DNA of 64,000 nt, taken from positions 1-64,000 of the forward strand of contig CAUJNA010000578.1 of the NCBI GenBank assembly GCA_963377175.1, written 5' to 3'. The DNA is from Effrenium voratum (taxonomy: Eukaryota; Sar; Dinophyceae; Suessiales; Symbiodiniaceae). The notes under the pieces are model-generated. The model was not told the origin of the DNA and ran no database searches. It saw only the letters and a list, made by a program, of their open reading frames with translations. A program made the position numbers and the translations under genes. Shown in pieces: positions 19,491-28,648 of the stretch. Position 1 is the first letter of the stretch; the number at the start of each line of letters is the position of its first letter.

Positions 19491-19944
19491 AACTTTTTTT
19501 CACGCGGCTTCTGGGCTTGGAAGATGTTCAGGCTTCGTGGTTTTTGTTGTTTTGCTGCTCGCCCCGGTCCAATCATGTGCTTCGTCTGTTGCCACTCGAC
19601 TCCACGGTTGATTTTGCCCTGGCCCATGATGTAATGTCGCCATGGGGGATTGCTTGTCGGCGCTTCTCCAAGCCGGCCCCCTGCCTCCCTCAACTCTCGA
19701 CCTTGCTCGTGCGCCCCTTCGCCTTGGTGGTCTCGGGCTCCGGTCGGCTGTGGCGGTCGCGCCCGCCGCATACTGGGCTTCGTGGGCTGACAGCTCGCCG
19801 GTTGTTGCAGCAGGTGTTGTCGGGCCTCGGCTCTTTGGCAGCTTCCGTGCCATGGTTGGACCCATAATTTCCTGAGAGCGCCAAGAAGGAAACTAGGCCG
19901 CCCGCCGAAAAGGTGGGATGATAATTTGAGGACATTTCACTTGA

Positions 19945-20330
19945 ACATTTGCAAGGCAGGACGTGGATGGTGGCAGCTCGGTCAAGCCATTGTGTTGTCA
20001 GCGCTCTTGTTGCCAGGTGGTCGGCCCAGCTGACCCATGCAGCCATGACAGCCTTTGCTTCGTCCCTTTTCAGGCAGGCTGCCGGGCCGGAGCTTTGCAA
20101 TGCCGGGGGTGGCACCCTGCCCCCCTCGGCACCTTGCTGGCTGATCTTGCCCACGTGCCACTGGCGGGCGCATCCCGCTTGCCCAGCCGGTGAGCCGCAC
20201 AGCCGGGAGCCGCCGGTATACAAATGGCTGCCCCCTTAATGCCCCCTAAGCACATCCGGGGGCCGCCGGTATATAAGTGGCCTGCAGGAGCAGACGGAAA
20301 AAGGCGCGAAAAAAAAAAAGGCTTGACAAC
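19945..20330 (+). mobile_element. LINE 3' end fragment (g) with A-rich tail
   Basis: LVARWSAQLTHAAMTAFASSLF resembles the last coding block of these LINEs. The nucleotide sequence CAGGTGGTCGGCCCAGCTGA recurs, with one change, at about 35479. The noncoding part carries a direct repeat GCCGCCGGTATAYAARTGG (about 20210 and 20265), then GGAAAAAGGCGCG followed by an A run (20296-20319), the tail motif shared by LINE copies here. Confidence 0.55.
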
Positions 20331-20730
20331 GAGCATCTTTTTGTACAGTTTTGCCAAGCTACATGACTGCCTCGTGTGTTCCCTGTGTCCTTCATGGACC
20401 GTAGTCTCCTGACTCGAACGGGGCAAAGGCAAAGGCAAAGGCTTGCGGTCAGCCGCAGCTGCCGCGCTCGCCGTGTCTGGCCCACACTGGCGCCCGAACC
20501 AACAAAAACGGGATCAGCACCGGAGGCCAACTCAGACACGCCAGGTGGCTCATGCCCAGTTGGGATTACACCCATCCTTTGCATGACCAGTGCCGCCTAA
20601 TGAGAGATGATGATGACCGTGATGATAATGATGATAAGGATGAGGACTGACTGGGCTCCCAGCTGTTTGTCGGTGAGAGCGCGCCCGTGTGAGGCAACAG
20701 GATCCGTCTCCCACTCCCTGTCACAGAGCA
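20331..20730. other. no gene seen
   Basis: 400 bases between LINE tail (g) and LINE (f). It includes AGGCAAAGGCAAAGGC and a GATGATGA-rich stretch (20605-20645). It may be the decayed 5' part of the next LINE copy. No clear coding. Confidence 0.35.
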
Positions 20731-21978
20731 CATGTCGATGCCATCGCGGTTTGTACGCCAACTTGAGCCGGATGTGCCTTGTTGCCGTGTCCTGGACACA
20801 CTCAAGGCAACCGTGACCCTGCTCGCTCGGCAGGGGTTTGAGGCCCCTCAGTGGCACCAACTCCTTGGCGACGATGCGCCGCAACCACATGATGTTGAGG
20901 ACGATGCCCCTGGCATCGGGCGGGGGTGGCAGAAAGCAGCGTCGGCAGCTCTTGACTTGCAAAGTGCGGCTGCCCACACAGGCGTCGCAACAGCAACACA
21001 CGGAAATGCGAGGGCTCCAAAATCAACTCCGGGCAAACGGGGAGCATCAAGAAGACCTGGGCTGAGCACGGTCCCGACTGGGACAGCAGCATGGCTGCAG
21101 AGGCTGCATCCAAGTTGTCGCTGTGTTGCCTTTCGTCCCTGCGCGATGCCGGTGTGGAAGGGAGCAGGACGCTCTTGGCGATCACCGCTCTGCATGTCCG
21201 CGATCTGGTGTCTTGCGAGCACGGGGCGGCCCACTTGAACGGGCGGCAGCGCGCATTTGTCGTGAAGCAGGGGCCGTGGTTGCTATGCACACATTGGTCA
21301 GGGACCTCAATGTCGGCAGCGTGCCCGGAGATGACCGGCGGATTGAAGTCATAGCCAATGGCTTACCCCTGTGGGGTGGCATGCAACTTGCTGTGGATAC
21401 CACGCTGGTGTCGGCCTTGTCCTCTACAGGTGCCCCGCGGCGCTACCAGAACAGAGCCGAGGGCGCAGCCCTGCGCCAAGCCCGACGGGCCAAGGAGCGC
21501 ACATACCCGGAGCTCCCTCGCCCTGACTCACGCTGCAGGCTGGTGGTCCTTGCGCTTGAGGTTGGCGGGCGCTTCAGCCCGGAAACCGTGGACTTCGTGC
21601 AGCGGCTGGCGCGGGCGCGTGCGAGAAGTGTGCCGCCTCGTGTGCGCGGCGCCGTGTCGGCTGCCTTTGCCCGGCGCTGGTCCTCCTTCTTGGCCGCGGG
21701 CGCGAGCCGGGCGTACGCTGCCAGCCTCTTGGCCTTGCCCGCCCACTCGGCCGCAGGTGTCGATGGGCCGCCGCCCTTGGTCAGTGACGTGCTTGCTGAC
21801 GGCGGGGAGCCGTTTGCCGCGCGCAGCCGCGTCCGGTGAAGGGTGCCCGCCTGCACGTGAGGAGCTGGCCTCCGTAAAAACAGCGGCAAAGACCTCCCGT
21901 GCCCGGAGGCGCCCCTTAAAATCCCCCCTGAAACACGTTGAAGCCACTGCGGAAAAAGGCGCGCGTGCGGGAAAAAAA
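20731..21978 (+). mobile_element. LINE ORF2 C-terminal region, best-preserved copy (f)
   Basis: The first part in one frame reads LLARQGFEAPQWHQLLGDDAPQPHDVEDD...GWQKAASAALD. From 21123 a second frame reads CRCGREQDALGDHRSACPRSG (a CxCGxxxDxxGDHxxxC Zn-type motif), RRIEVIANGLPLWGGMQLAVDTTLVS, RAKERTYPELPRPDSRCRLVVLALEVGGRF and FVQRLARARARSVP, ending with a stop at 21837-21839. The 3' tail GGAAAAAGGCGCG...AAAAAAAA lies at 21951-21978. The domain order is that of the post-RT region of a dinoflagellate LINE. The RT itself is absent, so the copy is 5'-truncated and frame-shifted. Confidence 0.7.
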
Positions 21979-22310
21979 ACCCTTTTGGCGATCATCGTGC
22001 AGCGTGTTCAACGTCCGGGGTTCTGCGGAGCCGTGGGTGCGGCCTTGGGCAAGCCGCTGCTCGGGTCTGCCGTGAAACTGGGGCACGGGTGATTTCCAAC
22101 ACCCGCCTGGCTAACCTCAACCTGGCCGTCGATCGCCTCGACCGCCGCCGGTTGGAAGTCGTCGCCAAAGGTCTCCCGCTATGGGGCGGCGCCCAGCTCG
22201 CCGTTGACACAACTCTCGTGTCGTTGAAGCCCGCCTGCGGAAGGAGCGCGCCTACCCCGAGCTCCTCCGGGCCCACCGGTGCCGCCTCGTTGTCCTCGCC
22301 CGTGAGGTCT
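21979..22310 (+). mobile_element. LINE fragment (h), left part, cut by element 2
   Basis: It reads, over two frames, TRLANLNLAVDRLDRRRLEVVAKGLPLWGGAQLAVDTTLVS, then RKERAYPELLRAHRCRLVVLAREV, and stops short at 22310 where element 2 begins. The next residues expected from copy (f) (about GGRFSPET, then FVQRLARARAR) reappear as FVRVRARARAREVP right after the right end of element 2. This pins the insertion site. Confidence 0.7.
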
Positions 22311-22406
22311 TCTTTTCCCTTGTGTTTAGGGCATGTGGTGAATCGAACTATGCGTTGGCCGTTTTGCTCCTAGCCTTGACCCAAACCTGCGGTTTCATTT
22401 CGAAAC
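22311..22406 (+). repeat. element 2 left terminal repeat A1
   Basis: 96 bp starting TCTTTTCCCTTGTGTTTAGG and ending GGTTTCATTTCGAAAC. It matches 33530-33625 with one substitution (GCGTTGG against GGGTTGG). The inner end carries the short inverted repeat GTTTC/GAAAC around TTTCGAAA, a possible recombinase core; that role is inference. Confidence 0.85.
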
Positions 22407-22416
22407 AAACGCCGCC

Positions 22417-22686
22417 ATGGACGCCTTGCTGTGTTTCGGAGTGAGCCTCGCCGTTTACACAGCCCTTGTGTCCAGCTTCACCTGCCTTGCCATCTGGTGC
22501 CTGCTACGCCAGTACCGCAAAGCCCTTTTTGGGTCTTTTGACTTCCAGCCTTCATGCCGCCCCGATACTGTGTACATCCTGCCAAAACGCAAGGTGTTTC
22601 ACCATCGGCAGTGTCACCACTTGGCACGGCGCGATGTCTTAGCCCTTGCCTTCCAACCATGCGATAACTGTCGCAGCCTGTGGTGA
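22417..22686 (+). CDS. small single-TM protein with CxxHH...CxxC Zn-type motif (element 2 ORF1)
   Basis: An 89-codon frame starting 10 bases inside the left repeat. Residues about 4-30 (LLCFGVSLAVYTALVSSFTCLAIWCLL) form one strong transmembrane helix, followed by basic residues (RQYRK). The C-terminal half reads VFHHRQCHHLARRDVLALAFQPCDNC: a Phe-His, Cys-His-His and final Cys-x-x-Cys arrangement like the short Zn-binding module of Ada-type proteins (FHxxxCxxL...PCxxC). As the first ORF after A1 it is placed like a structural or accessory gene. No homologue is recognised. A role at membranes or in cDNA handling is speculation. Confidence 0.5.
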   Translation: MDALLCFGVSLAVYTALVSSFTCLAIWCLLRQYRKALFGSFDFQPSCRPDTVYILPKRKVFHHRQCHHLARRDVLALAFQPCDNCRSLW

Positions 22687-22980
22687 CTGCCTTTTGTGAC
22701 AGCCTTGCATTCCTCAGCATGGGCTAACGTAAAAAGGTGACGCGACATCGCGGCTGGTTCTTGAGCCCACTACATTGCACTGTGCTTCAATGTATTCGAA
22801 TGGCTACCTTGCCTGCAGCATTCGTGAGCCTTTTTCACGCAAGTGTAGCAGTGTCCGCCTGCCTTTCTGCTACGGTCTTAGTTGTTTGCATTTCAGACCA
22901 CCATGACAGCTGCCATTACTCCTGTGTGTAGGCATTGTACAGCTCCTACGGGACTTTCCCTACACGCACTTACTGCAGTC
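22687..22980. other. element 2 spacer before the 127-bp array
   Basis: About 290 bases without convincing coding, between ORF1 and the tandem array. It contains TTCTTGAGCCC and CACTGTGCTTC but no recognisable control site. A transcript leader or promoter part would be expected here, but none is identifiable. Confidence 0.4.
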
Positions 22981-24050
22981 AGGACCCGAGACTTGCAATC
23001 TTGAGTCCGCTCTGGACTGCATCCCTCCGGGGTTGTTGCCTTGCGCCGCGAGCCCTTGGCAACCGAGGCTCCTCCGGGACCTCCACACTGGTGCACTGAC
23101 TTCTGTCAGGACCCCAGTCACGCATTCTTGAGTCCGCTCTTGAACTGCATCCCTCCGGGGTTGTTGCCTTGCGCCGCGAGCCCTTGGCAACCGAGGCTCC
23201 TCCGGGACCTCCACACAGGCGCAATGCCTTCAGTCATGACCTCAGTCATGCGTTCTTGAGTCCGCTCTTGAACCGCGGCCCTCCGGGGTTGCTGCCTTGC
23301 GCCGCGAGCCCTTGGCACTTGAGGCTCCTCCGGGACCTCCACAAGGCGCAACGCCTTCTGTCATGACCGCAGTCATGCATTCTTGAGTCCGCTCTTGAAT
23401 CGCGGCCCTCCGGAATTGCTGCCTTGCGCCGCGAGCCCTTGGCAATTGAGGCTCCTCCGGGACCTCCACAAGGCGCAATGCCTTCATTCATGACCGCAGT
23501 CATGCATTCTTGAGTCCGCTCTTGAATCGCGGCCCTCCGGGGTTGCTGCCTTGCGCCGCGAGCCCTTGGCAATTGAGGCTCCTCCGGGACCTCCACAAGG
23601 CGCAGTGCCTTCATTCATGACCGCAGTCATGCATTCTTGAGTCCGCTCTTGAATCGCAATCCTCCGGGGTTGCTGCCTTGCGCCGCGAGCCCTTGGCATT
23701 TGAGGATCCTCCGAGACCTCCACAAGGCGCAATGCCTTCAGCCATGACCTCAGTCATGCATTCTTGAGTCCGCTCTGAAATTGCGGCCCTCCGGTGTTGC
23801 TGCCTTGCGCCGCGAGCCCTTGGCAATTGAGGCTCCCAAGGGACCTCACCAAGCCCTGCGATCAGGTTAAACATTCATGACCCCGGTTATGCATCAGGCC
23901 ATGCAAGCATGAGTTCGCTCTGGTTTTGCATCCCTCCGGGGCCGTTGCCTTGCGCCGCAAGCCCTGGGCAACTGAGGTTCCTCCAGGACCTCCACAAAAG
24001 CCCTGCTCTCCAGGTCAGTGCAACCAGCCAGGAACCTAGCATTTCCCCGC
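22981..24050 (+). repeat. 127-bp tandem repeat array (8 units) in element 2
   Basis: TTGAGTCCGCTCT recurs at 23001, 23128, 23256, 23383, 23510, 23637 and 23764, i.e. every 127-128 bases, and a diverged copy follows at about 23909. Each unit contains GCCTTGCGCCGCGAGCCC, TTGGCAA and CTCCTCCGGGACCTCCACA, plus CAGTCATG elements. GTTGCC/GGCAAC can pair across the GC-rich core. The array ends just upstream of the first large ORF (24109). Position and unit size resemble promoter monomers of some retroelements. The repeated minus-strand frames through it are by-products. Confidence 0.85.
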
Positions 24051-24108
24051 CCTCAGCGCTCACTTCAATGTGCCTGAACACCATAGCCATTTCGCCCAGC
24101 ACGCCGTA

Positions 24109-24711
24109 ATGGCGCTTTCACCCCACGAGATTCAGCCGTGCACTGAATTGGTGGAGCAATGGATTAGCCTGCTTGCCTGCTGGACAGACTCGTTCTTTGC
24201 CAGGCAAAGCAAACTGGCCCTGCTGAGTCACCTTCGTCGTTACCTGGACTTCATCATTTTGCGCATTGGCCTTCACGAGGGCTCTGTGCATATTGCCCGC
24301 CTTTTGACACTGTGTGCCTTTGCCATTGCATATGCCAATCAGGGCCAGACCTTCACCGTGGACAGCCTGGCTTCGTTTGCCTCCGCCTTTGACTGGCACA
24401 AGCCTACAGCATGTTTCTTGACTCAAACAACAAGCCTTTCAGCCAGGGGCCTCCTGACAGCCGCCTGTGACCCTAATTTCAGGCGCTTTGCAATTCAGCA
24501 TCGCTGGCACGAGCACTCCGAGTCAGCCTTAGTTTCACTCTTGCACGCATGTGTTGGCCCTAAGACAACCCGCCTTCTGAACGCGGTTTTGTCTTGCCTT
24601 GAAGACCTTGAATTCATCCTCGTGCGTATGCAGCCTGCGATACCCGCATTGCCAGTTAGGGAGACGCACTCTCACGAACCTGTGGACCTCACGTCATGCT
24701 CACAGTTTTAA
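24109..24711 (+). CDS. element 2 ORF2, unknown function
   Basis: The open frame (which extends back to 24070) is best started at ATG 24109 (MALSPHEIQPCTELVEQWISLL). It is about 200 residues, mostly helical, rich in Leu, Ala, His and Cys, with LALLSHLRRYLDFIILRIG and ALVSLLHACVGPKTTRLLNAVLSCLEDLEFILVRM. No catalytic motif, signal peptide or clear transmembrane segment. It lies directly after the tandem array, so it is probably the first protein of the main transcript. Element 1 lacks this region because of 5' truncation, so conservation cannot be tested here. Possibly a structural protein; not recognised. Confidence 0.5.
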   Translation: MALSPHEIQPCTELVEQWISLLACWTDSFFARQSKLALLSHLRRYLDFIILRIGLHEGSVHIARLLTLCAFAIAYANQGQTFTVDSLASFASAFDWHKPTACFLTQTTSLSARGLLTAACDPNFRRFAIQHRWHEHSESALVSLLHACVGPKTTRLLNAVLSCLEDLEFILVRMQPAIPALPVRETHSHEPVDLTSCSQF

Positions 24712-25013
24712 AAGTGTGTGGCTCGCGCTCTGCTTGACACCCGCTCCAACAAGCCCTGTAGCTCGGCGGACTCAGGCATTCTCTGCCATGGCCTCATTTC
24801 ACAGCCGTGCTACAACCATGCCTTCACTTAGTGCCTTTGTGCATTCGGCAGATGACAGGCCCGCGCCGGCTCTCCAGCAGCCTTGTCATCACGTGCCCCA
24901 AGCATTTTTTCCGTGTGCACATCCGTTTTGAAACATCAGACTTGTGCTTTGCAGCCATTTCAGCAGTGTGCAACGCGCCCACTCCTGCTCGGCCCCATTC
25001 ACTTGCCTTGAGC

Positions 25014-26090
25014 ATGTCGGACCAAGTGCCTTCCTCAGTGCCAGACCTGATGGGCATTGTCTCCAGCATGACGGAAGAGAACCAGGCAGCCCTGACCGCC
25101 ATGCTTGCAGCCTTGCGGGAACGAACGGCCTCGCAATCCTCGTCGCCTTTGCTCCCACGGATGAGTCCTCAACACTGCCGCCCGAAGGGGCGTCTACTCA
25201 AGACCTGCCTGAGCCTTGCACTGAAGAGCCGCCCTTGGTGCCGCTCCTCGACCCTGCCAGGGCAGAAAACTTCTTGTATCAGCCCTGCAGTAAAGGCGAA
25301 AAGCCTTGGGCCGACCAGCTCGCACCAGAGCTGCCGCCGGCAGACTCTGCGCCTGCACCAGTGCCTTCCCAAGACGCATTGCCGGCAAAGCCCGAGACTG
25401 CCTCAACTGAGGCTCCAAAGCCTCACCCTTCGCCGTCCGGTACGCAGTGGCCTGACGCTCCAGGTTTGCCGGACGATGCCGCCGCAGAGGCCTCCGCCCG
25501 GGCCCCCACCCAAGGCAGCCTTGAGCCCGCCTTGCGACTGGCCCCCTCAGCCTTCCTCCGGGTTCCACGAACCCAAGCCTGACCTGCAGCACTTGGGCCT
25601 TGCACCGGACACGCCTTTGTACGCGTGGGACGGCAGCTGGTGGATGAACTTCTATGACTTGCCTTTCGGTTGCCCTCCCACGTGCGCTACGCGCATTGAC
25701 GAAGACCATCACGCCTTCAGCATTGACTCCTGCTGGAAACGCAATGAGCGGCAGTTTTATCGTAAGCCCGCGCAGCCCTGGCCAAAGCCCTCCCAGCCGC
25801 AGGAGAACACACGCGCCATAGCCCAACTGGAGCAGTGTGCGCAAATTCCTGCCATGCGACTGCCCTGCACTATGAAGGCAGCGCGAGTGGGGGGGGTCGC
25901 CAAAGCCTGGTACCTGGACGACCAGTCCCGCGTGTGCTGCGCATTGCCTTGTGCGTCATCGCCCTGTCCCTTCCACTCCGCCTGCGGCCGCATCATCAAT
26001 GACCGGATGCCTTTGGTTGAGGACACACATACTTCGCACTATTGCAGCCGGTGCTATGAGTCCATGCAGCCCAATGTGGCCATGTATTGA
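25014..26090 (+). pseudogene. element 2 ORF3, Pro-rich protein with Cys/His-rich C-terminus
   Basis: It begins MSDQVPSSVPDLMGIVSSMTEENQAALTAML (ATG 25014). From about 25125 to 25540 the better coding frame is another one (acidic and Pro-rich: LPPEGASTQDLPEPCTEEPP...), after which the first frame resumes with PLYAWDGSWWMNFYDLPFGCPPTC. The C-terminus RVCCALPCASSPCPFHSACG...HTSHYCSRCYESMQ has spaced Cys/His pairs suggesting one or two Zn sites. The two compensating frame changes suggest a damaged copy, assembly error or unusual translation. No known family; a Zn-binding nucleic-acid or assembly protein is a guess. Confidence 0.45.
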
Positions 26091-26760
26091 TGCCTTGCCC
26101 TGTGCATGAACGCACAACTCAGCTTTAGGAGGGCAGCGCAGTGCGCTCTGTGCATGTTTATGTTGCTTACTCACTGTCCTTTGTACGCATTAGCCTTGTT
26201 TGCAACCCATCGCCTTACCCGAGCCGCCTGCACAGTGCGTTGGCCCTCCTTGCAACCGCTCCGCATGCAGCAGATGCAAGAAAACGGCCTAGCCTTGTTG
26301 TACTCCGCCCTAACATTGCGGACTCACATTAGTTCTGCAACGGCGCAGGTACACTGCCAGCCTTCGGGTCAACACCTCAGATGCATCACTAGTGCGTGTG
26401 CCTCGATCTTGACCGGCACTGCAGTTAGGCTCGATGCCTTATCGCAACAAACAGTTTTGGGGGAGAGCATTTTCATTCTCCCCCGATGGCCTTTCAGATG
26501 AGATGGATGCAGACTGCCCTGCCCTATGCCCAGACCAGTGGTCAGGCCCTCCAGACGTACGCCCTGCTACTGCCTCTGACTCCATATCGCCAGGAACGAC
26601 TGCCAAGGCCCACCCAGAGCTTAGCTGGCCCTCAGGCAAGGATCACGGCAATCGGTCCAGGCCTTACCCAGTGCGCGCCTCTGTGAGCGATCTCCGCTTT
26701 CAACTGCGGAGCCACGCAGCCTCCTTGCCCTAGGCCTTCAATAGCAAATCAGAGACCAGG
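26091..26760. other. element 2 spacer before the recombinase
   Basis: About 670 bases. Frames at 26106-26501 and 26486-26733 overlap and lack clear protein character, though the region keeps the GCCTT/GCCCT-rich wording of the whole element. It might hold a decayed N-terminal part of the recombinase ORF or a separate small ORF. Unresolved. Confidence 0.35.
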
Positions 26761-28560
26761 GTGCCCTGTGCCAGAGTGCATCGGTTCTGGGTAGACCCTG
26801 GCCCCCTGCCCAAGCCGCCCTGCAGGCCTTGGCCGCGCAGTCTAGCCTTGCAGTCTCACTTCAGCCAGGAACGCACAGATCAGATTCGATCCCTGCTCAG
26901 CCCACCACCCACAGTGTTGCCCTCACGCCGCGTGTTCGGCACCAGGCCTACAATGCCCAGGCCGTATGGCCCAATCCGTCCGGCTGAGCCCTCCTCCACT
27001 GCCCAGCTGCAAGCCACACTGAAGGACAAGTGTACGGCCGAATGGGTTTTAATACTCAAATCCTGCGTCGCTAGCAGTAAGCTGGCGCAAGCCCTGGAAG
27101 CCTCGCAGCACCCTCAGATTCTTGTTGAAGCATCACTGCGAAAATTTTCGGGGGGCACGCTGTCGCAGTACCTCCGTGCCATCCGCCTTTTTCTCACCTT
27201 TGTAAATCAGTGCGTGGGTAACTTGCTGAGCCTTACCCTGGCCCACCTTTCAGACTTCATCGCAGGCTGCCATGTGTCCCAAGCAGAGGACCGCACAGCA
27301 CTTAAATGCAGTGCCATCATGATGAGCAAGGCACTGTCTTGGTTTGCACGCATTGGGCAAATATCTAGCCTGTTAGACTTGATGAGCAGCCCCTTAATCA
27401 AGTCTTTCGCCTACAACCCCAAACCACACGACCGACGGGAAGCCTTGCCCTTGCCACTGGCCATTCTTGCAGCCTGGGAGGAACACATAGTATCCCCCAC
27501 TTGCACGCCCGCTGTGGGCCTGCTACTAGGTGCCCTGCTTTTGTGCGCCCATTGCAGCCTAAGATTTGGCGACATTCAGAGAATCAAGCCCTCCGCTCTT
27601 TCGCTGTCTGCACAGGCACTTAGGGGCCACCAAAACTACCTGCCAAGGACAGCCCTTTGCATGCTTGCCTTTCGGTTTCCGGGGTGAGGATATCAGCACA
27701 TCCTGGCTAGTGAAGTGGCTGGCCCTGCTCAGTCAAGCCCTTGACGCCACCCACTCCGAATGGGGAGACTCATTTGTGCCAGACTTCATTTTGCCCTGCA
27801 TTCCAAACCTGGAATCTCACATATGCCCCAGCCTTTCACGCCCGATGTCCTATTTGCAGTGCCGTGGAAATCGGAAGGCGGTCAGCTGGTTACCCAGCAT
27901 GAGGCATCTTCGTTCACCCTTCACAGCCTTAAATGCGCCTTACTCAGTGCAGCTGCGCAGCTAAGGCTTCAAGGACACCATCGCCTCTCGTCCGCACTGC
28001 TATACAGCAGGGATGACACCATAGGGGCCTTGTGGGTGCAGTCAGAGCTCAGCTCCGCCATACGCAGAGGCTGGAGACCACCTCGACCGATGGCTCGGGG
28101 GGGGCAGCACCCAACCATGGAACCGGCCTTTCAGGTCCCACAGGGCAGCCCTCCCAGCCACCTACCACTTCAGAGCCTCCCGCCCAGCCTGACAAGATTC
28201 CTGTATCACAGGGAAGTGGACAATTTGCTGTCTACAGCCCTGGATGCAGATGAGGAAGCTCTTGCCGTGGCAAGAGCCGCCTTGGAATCCTCAGAGGCCG
28301 AGTCCGACGAAGAGCCACCAGAGGAGCAGGTGTGCTCGCCAACTCTCTCGCCTTGCACACAAGAGCCAGCCCTTGCAGTCGACTCCATTGGCGTCCGCCT
28401 GGTGCCCTGGGGATCCGTGCATGCCGTGCAGTGCACTCACAACAACTCAGTACAGACATCCTGTGGCTTGCACCTCAAGCATTGCTCGTACCCGGTGCAT
28501 CAGATTCACCCCGACATGCAGCTCTGCAAACGCAAGGCGTGCATGGCCGTGCTGTGTTAA
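26761..28560 (+). pseudogene. tyrosine recombinase of element 2 (two frame changes)
   Basis: The N-terminal core-binding region EASLRKFSGGTLSQYLRAIRLFLTFVNQC...LSDFIAGC precedes the catalytic domain: box I CSLRFGDIQRI (Arg, about 27562), a strand with ATKTTCQGQPFACLPFGFRG read in the +1 frame (about 27620-27700), then FTLHSLKCALLSAAAQLRLQGHH and ALLYSRDDTI (about 27910-28015) in the original frame. Box II is His-Ser-Leu-Lys instead of His-x-x-Arg, as in element 1. GHH and the Tyr are present. Two opposite frame changes (near 27620 and 27850) split the catalytic domain. In DIRS/Ngaro elements this enzyme inserts circular cDNA. The downstream tail is acidic (ESSEAESDEEPPEEQ) as in element 1. 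Confidence 0.75.
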
Positions 28561-28648
28561 AATCAACGCTCATGCCTCACACAGCACCACCGAGACTGCA
28601 CACGGGTCGATCACTTAGGTACGCCTTTTCGAGGTCGGCAACTCAGCA

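Larger units (their letters stand above)
18760..19880 (+). mobile_element. LINE RT 3' region (d), interrupted by an antisense LINE
   Basis: The left part reads QQGLLVLGVPVGSAPFVAAQLRALADSH (about 18930-19015). The right part resumes as GLEDVQASWFLLFCCSPRSNHVLRLLP (about 19515-19605), then LARAPLRLGGLGLRSAVAVAPAAYWASWAD (about 19700-19800). Together these are consecutive segments of the RT thumb/connection of a LINE ORF2. The gap, 19024 to about 19490, holds fragment (e) in the opposite direction. It is therefore an older LINE split by a younger insertion. Confidence 0.65.

Noticed and set aside
20263..20280. TATATAAG as a TATA-box promoter
   Set aside because: It is part of a small repeat in a LINE 3' region, and dinoflagellates generally lack canonical TATA promoters.
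23118..23874. Series of similar minus-strand proteins (PEEPQLPRARGARQQ)
   Set aside because: They repeat once per 127-bp unit and are translations of a noncoding tandem array.
22981..24050. CRISPR array
   Set aside because: Regular period, but whole units are similar with no unique spacers between short repeats, and the context is eukaryotic.
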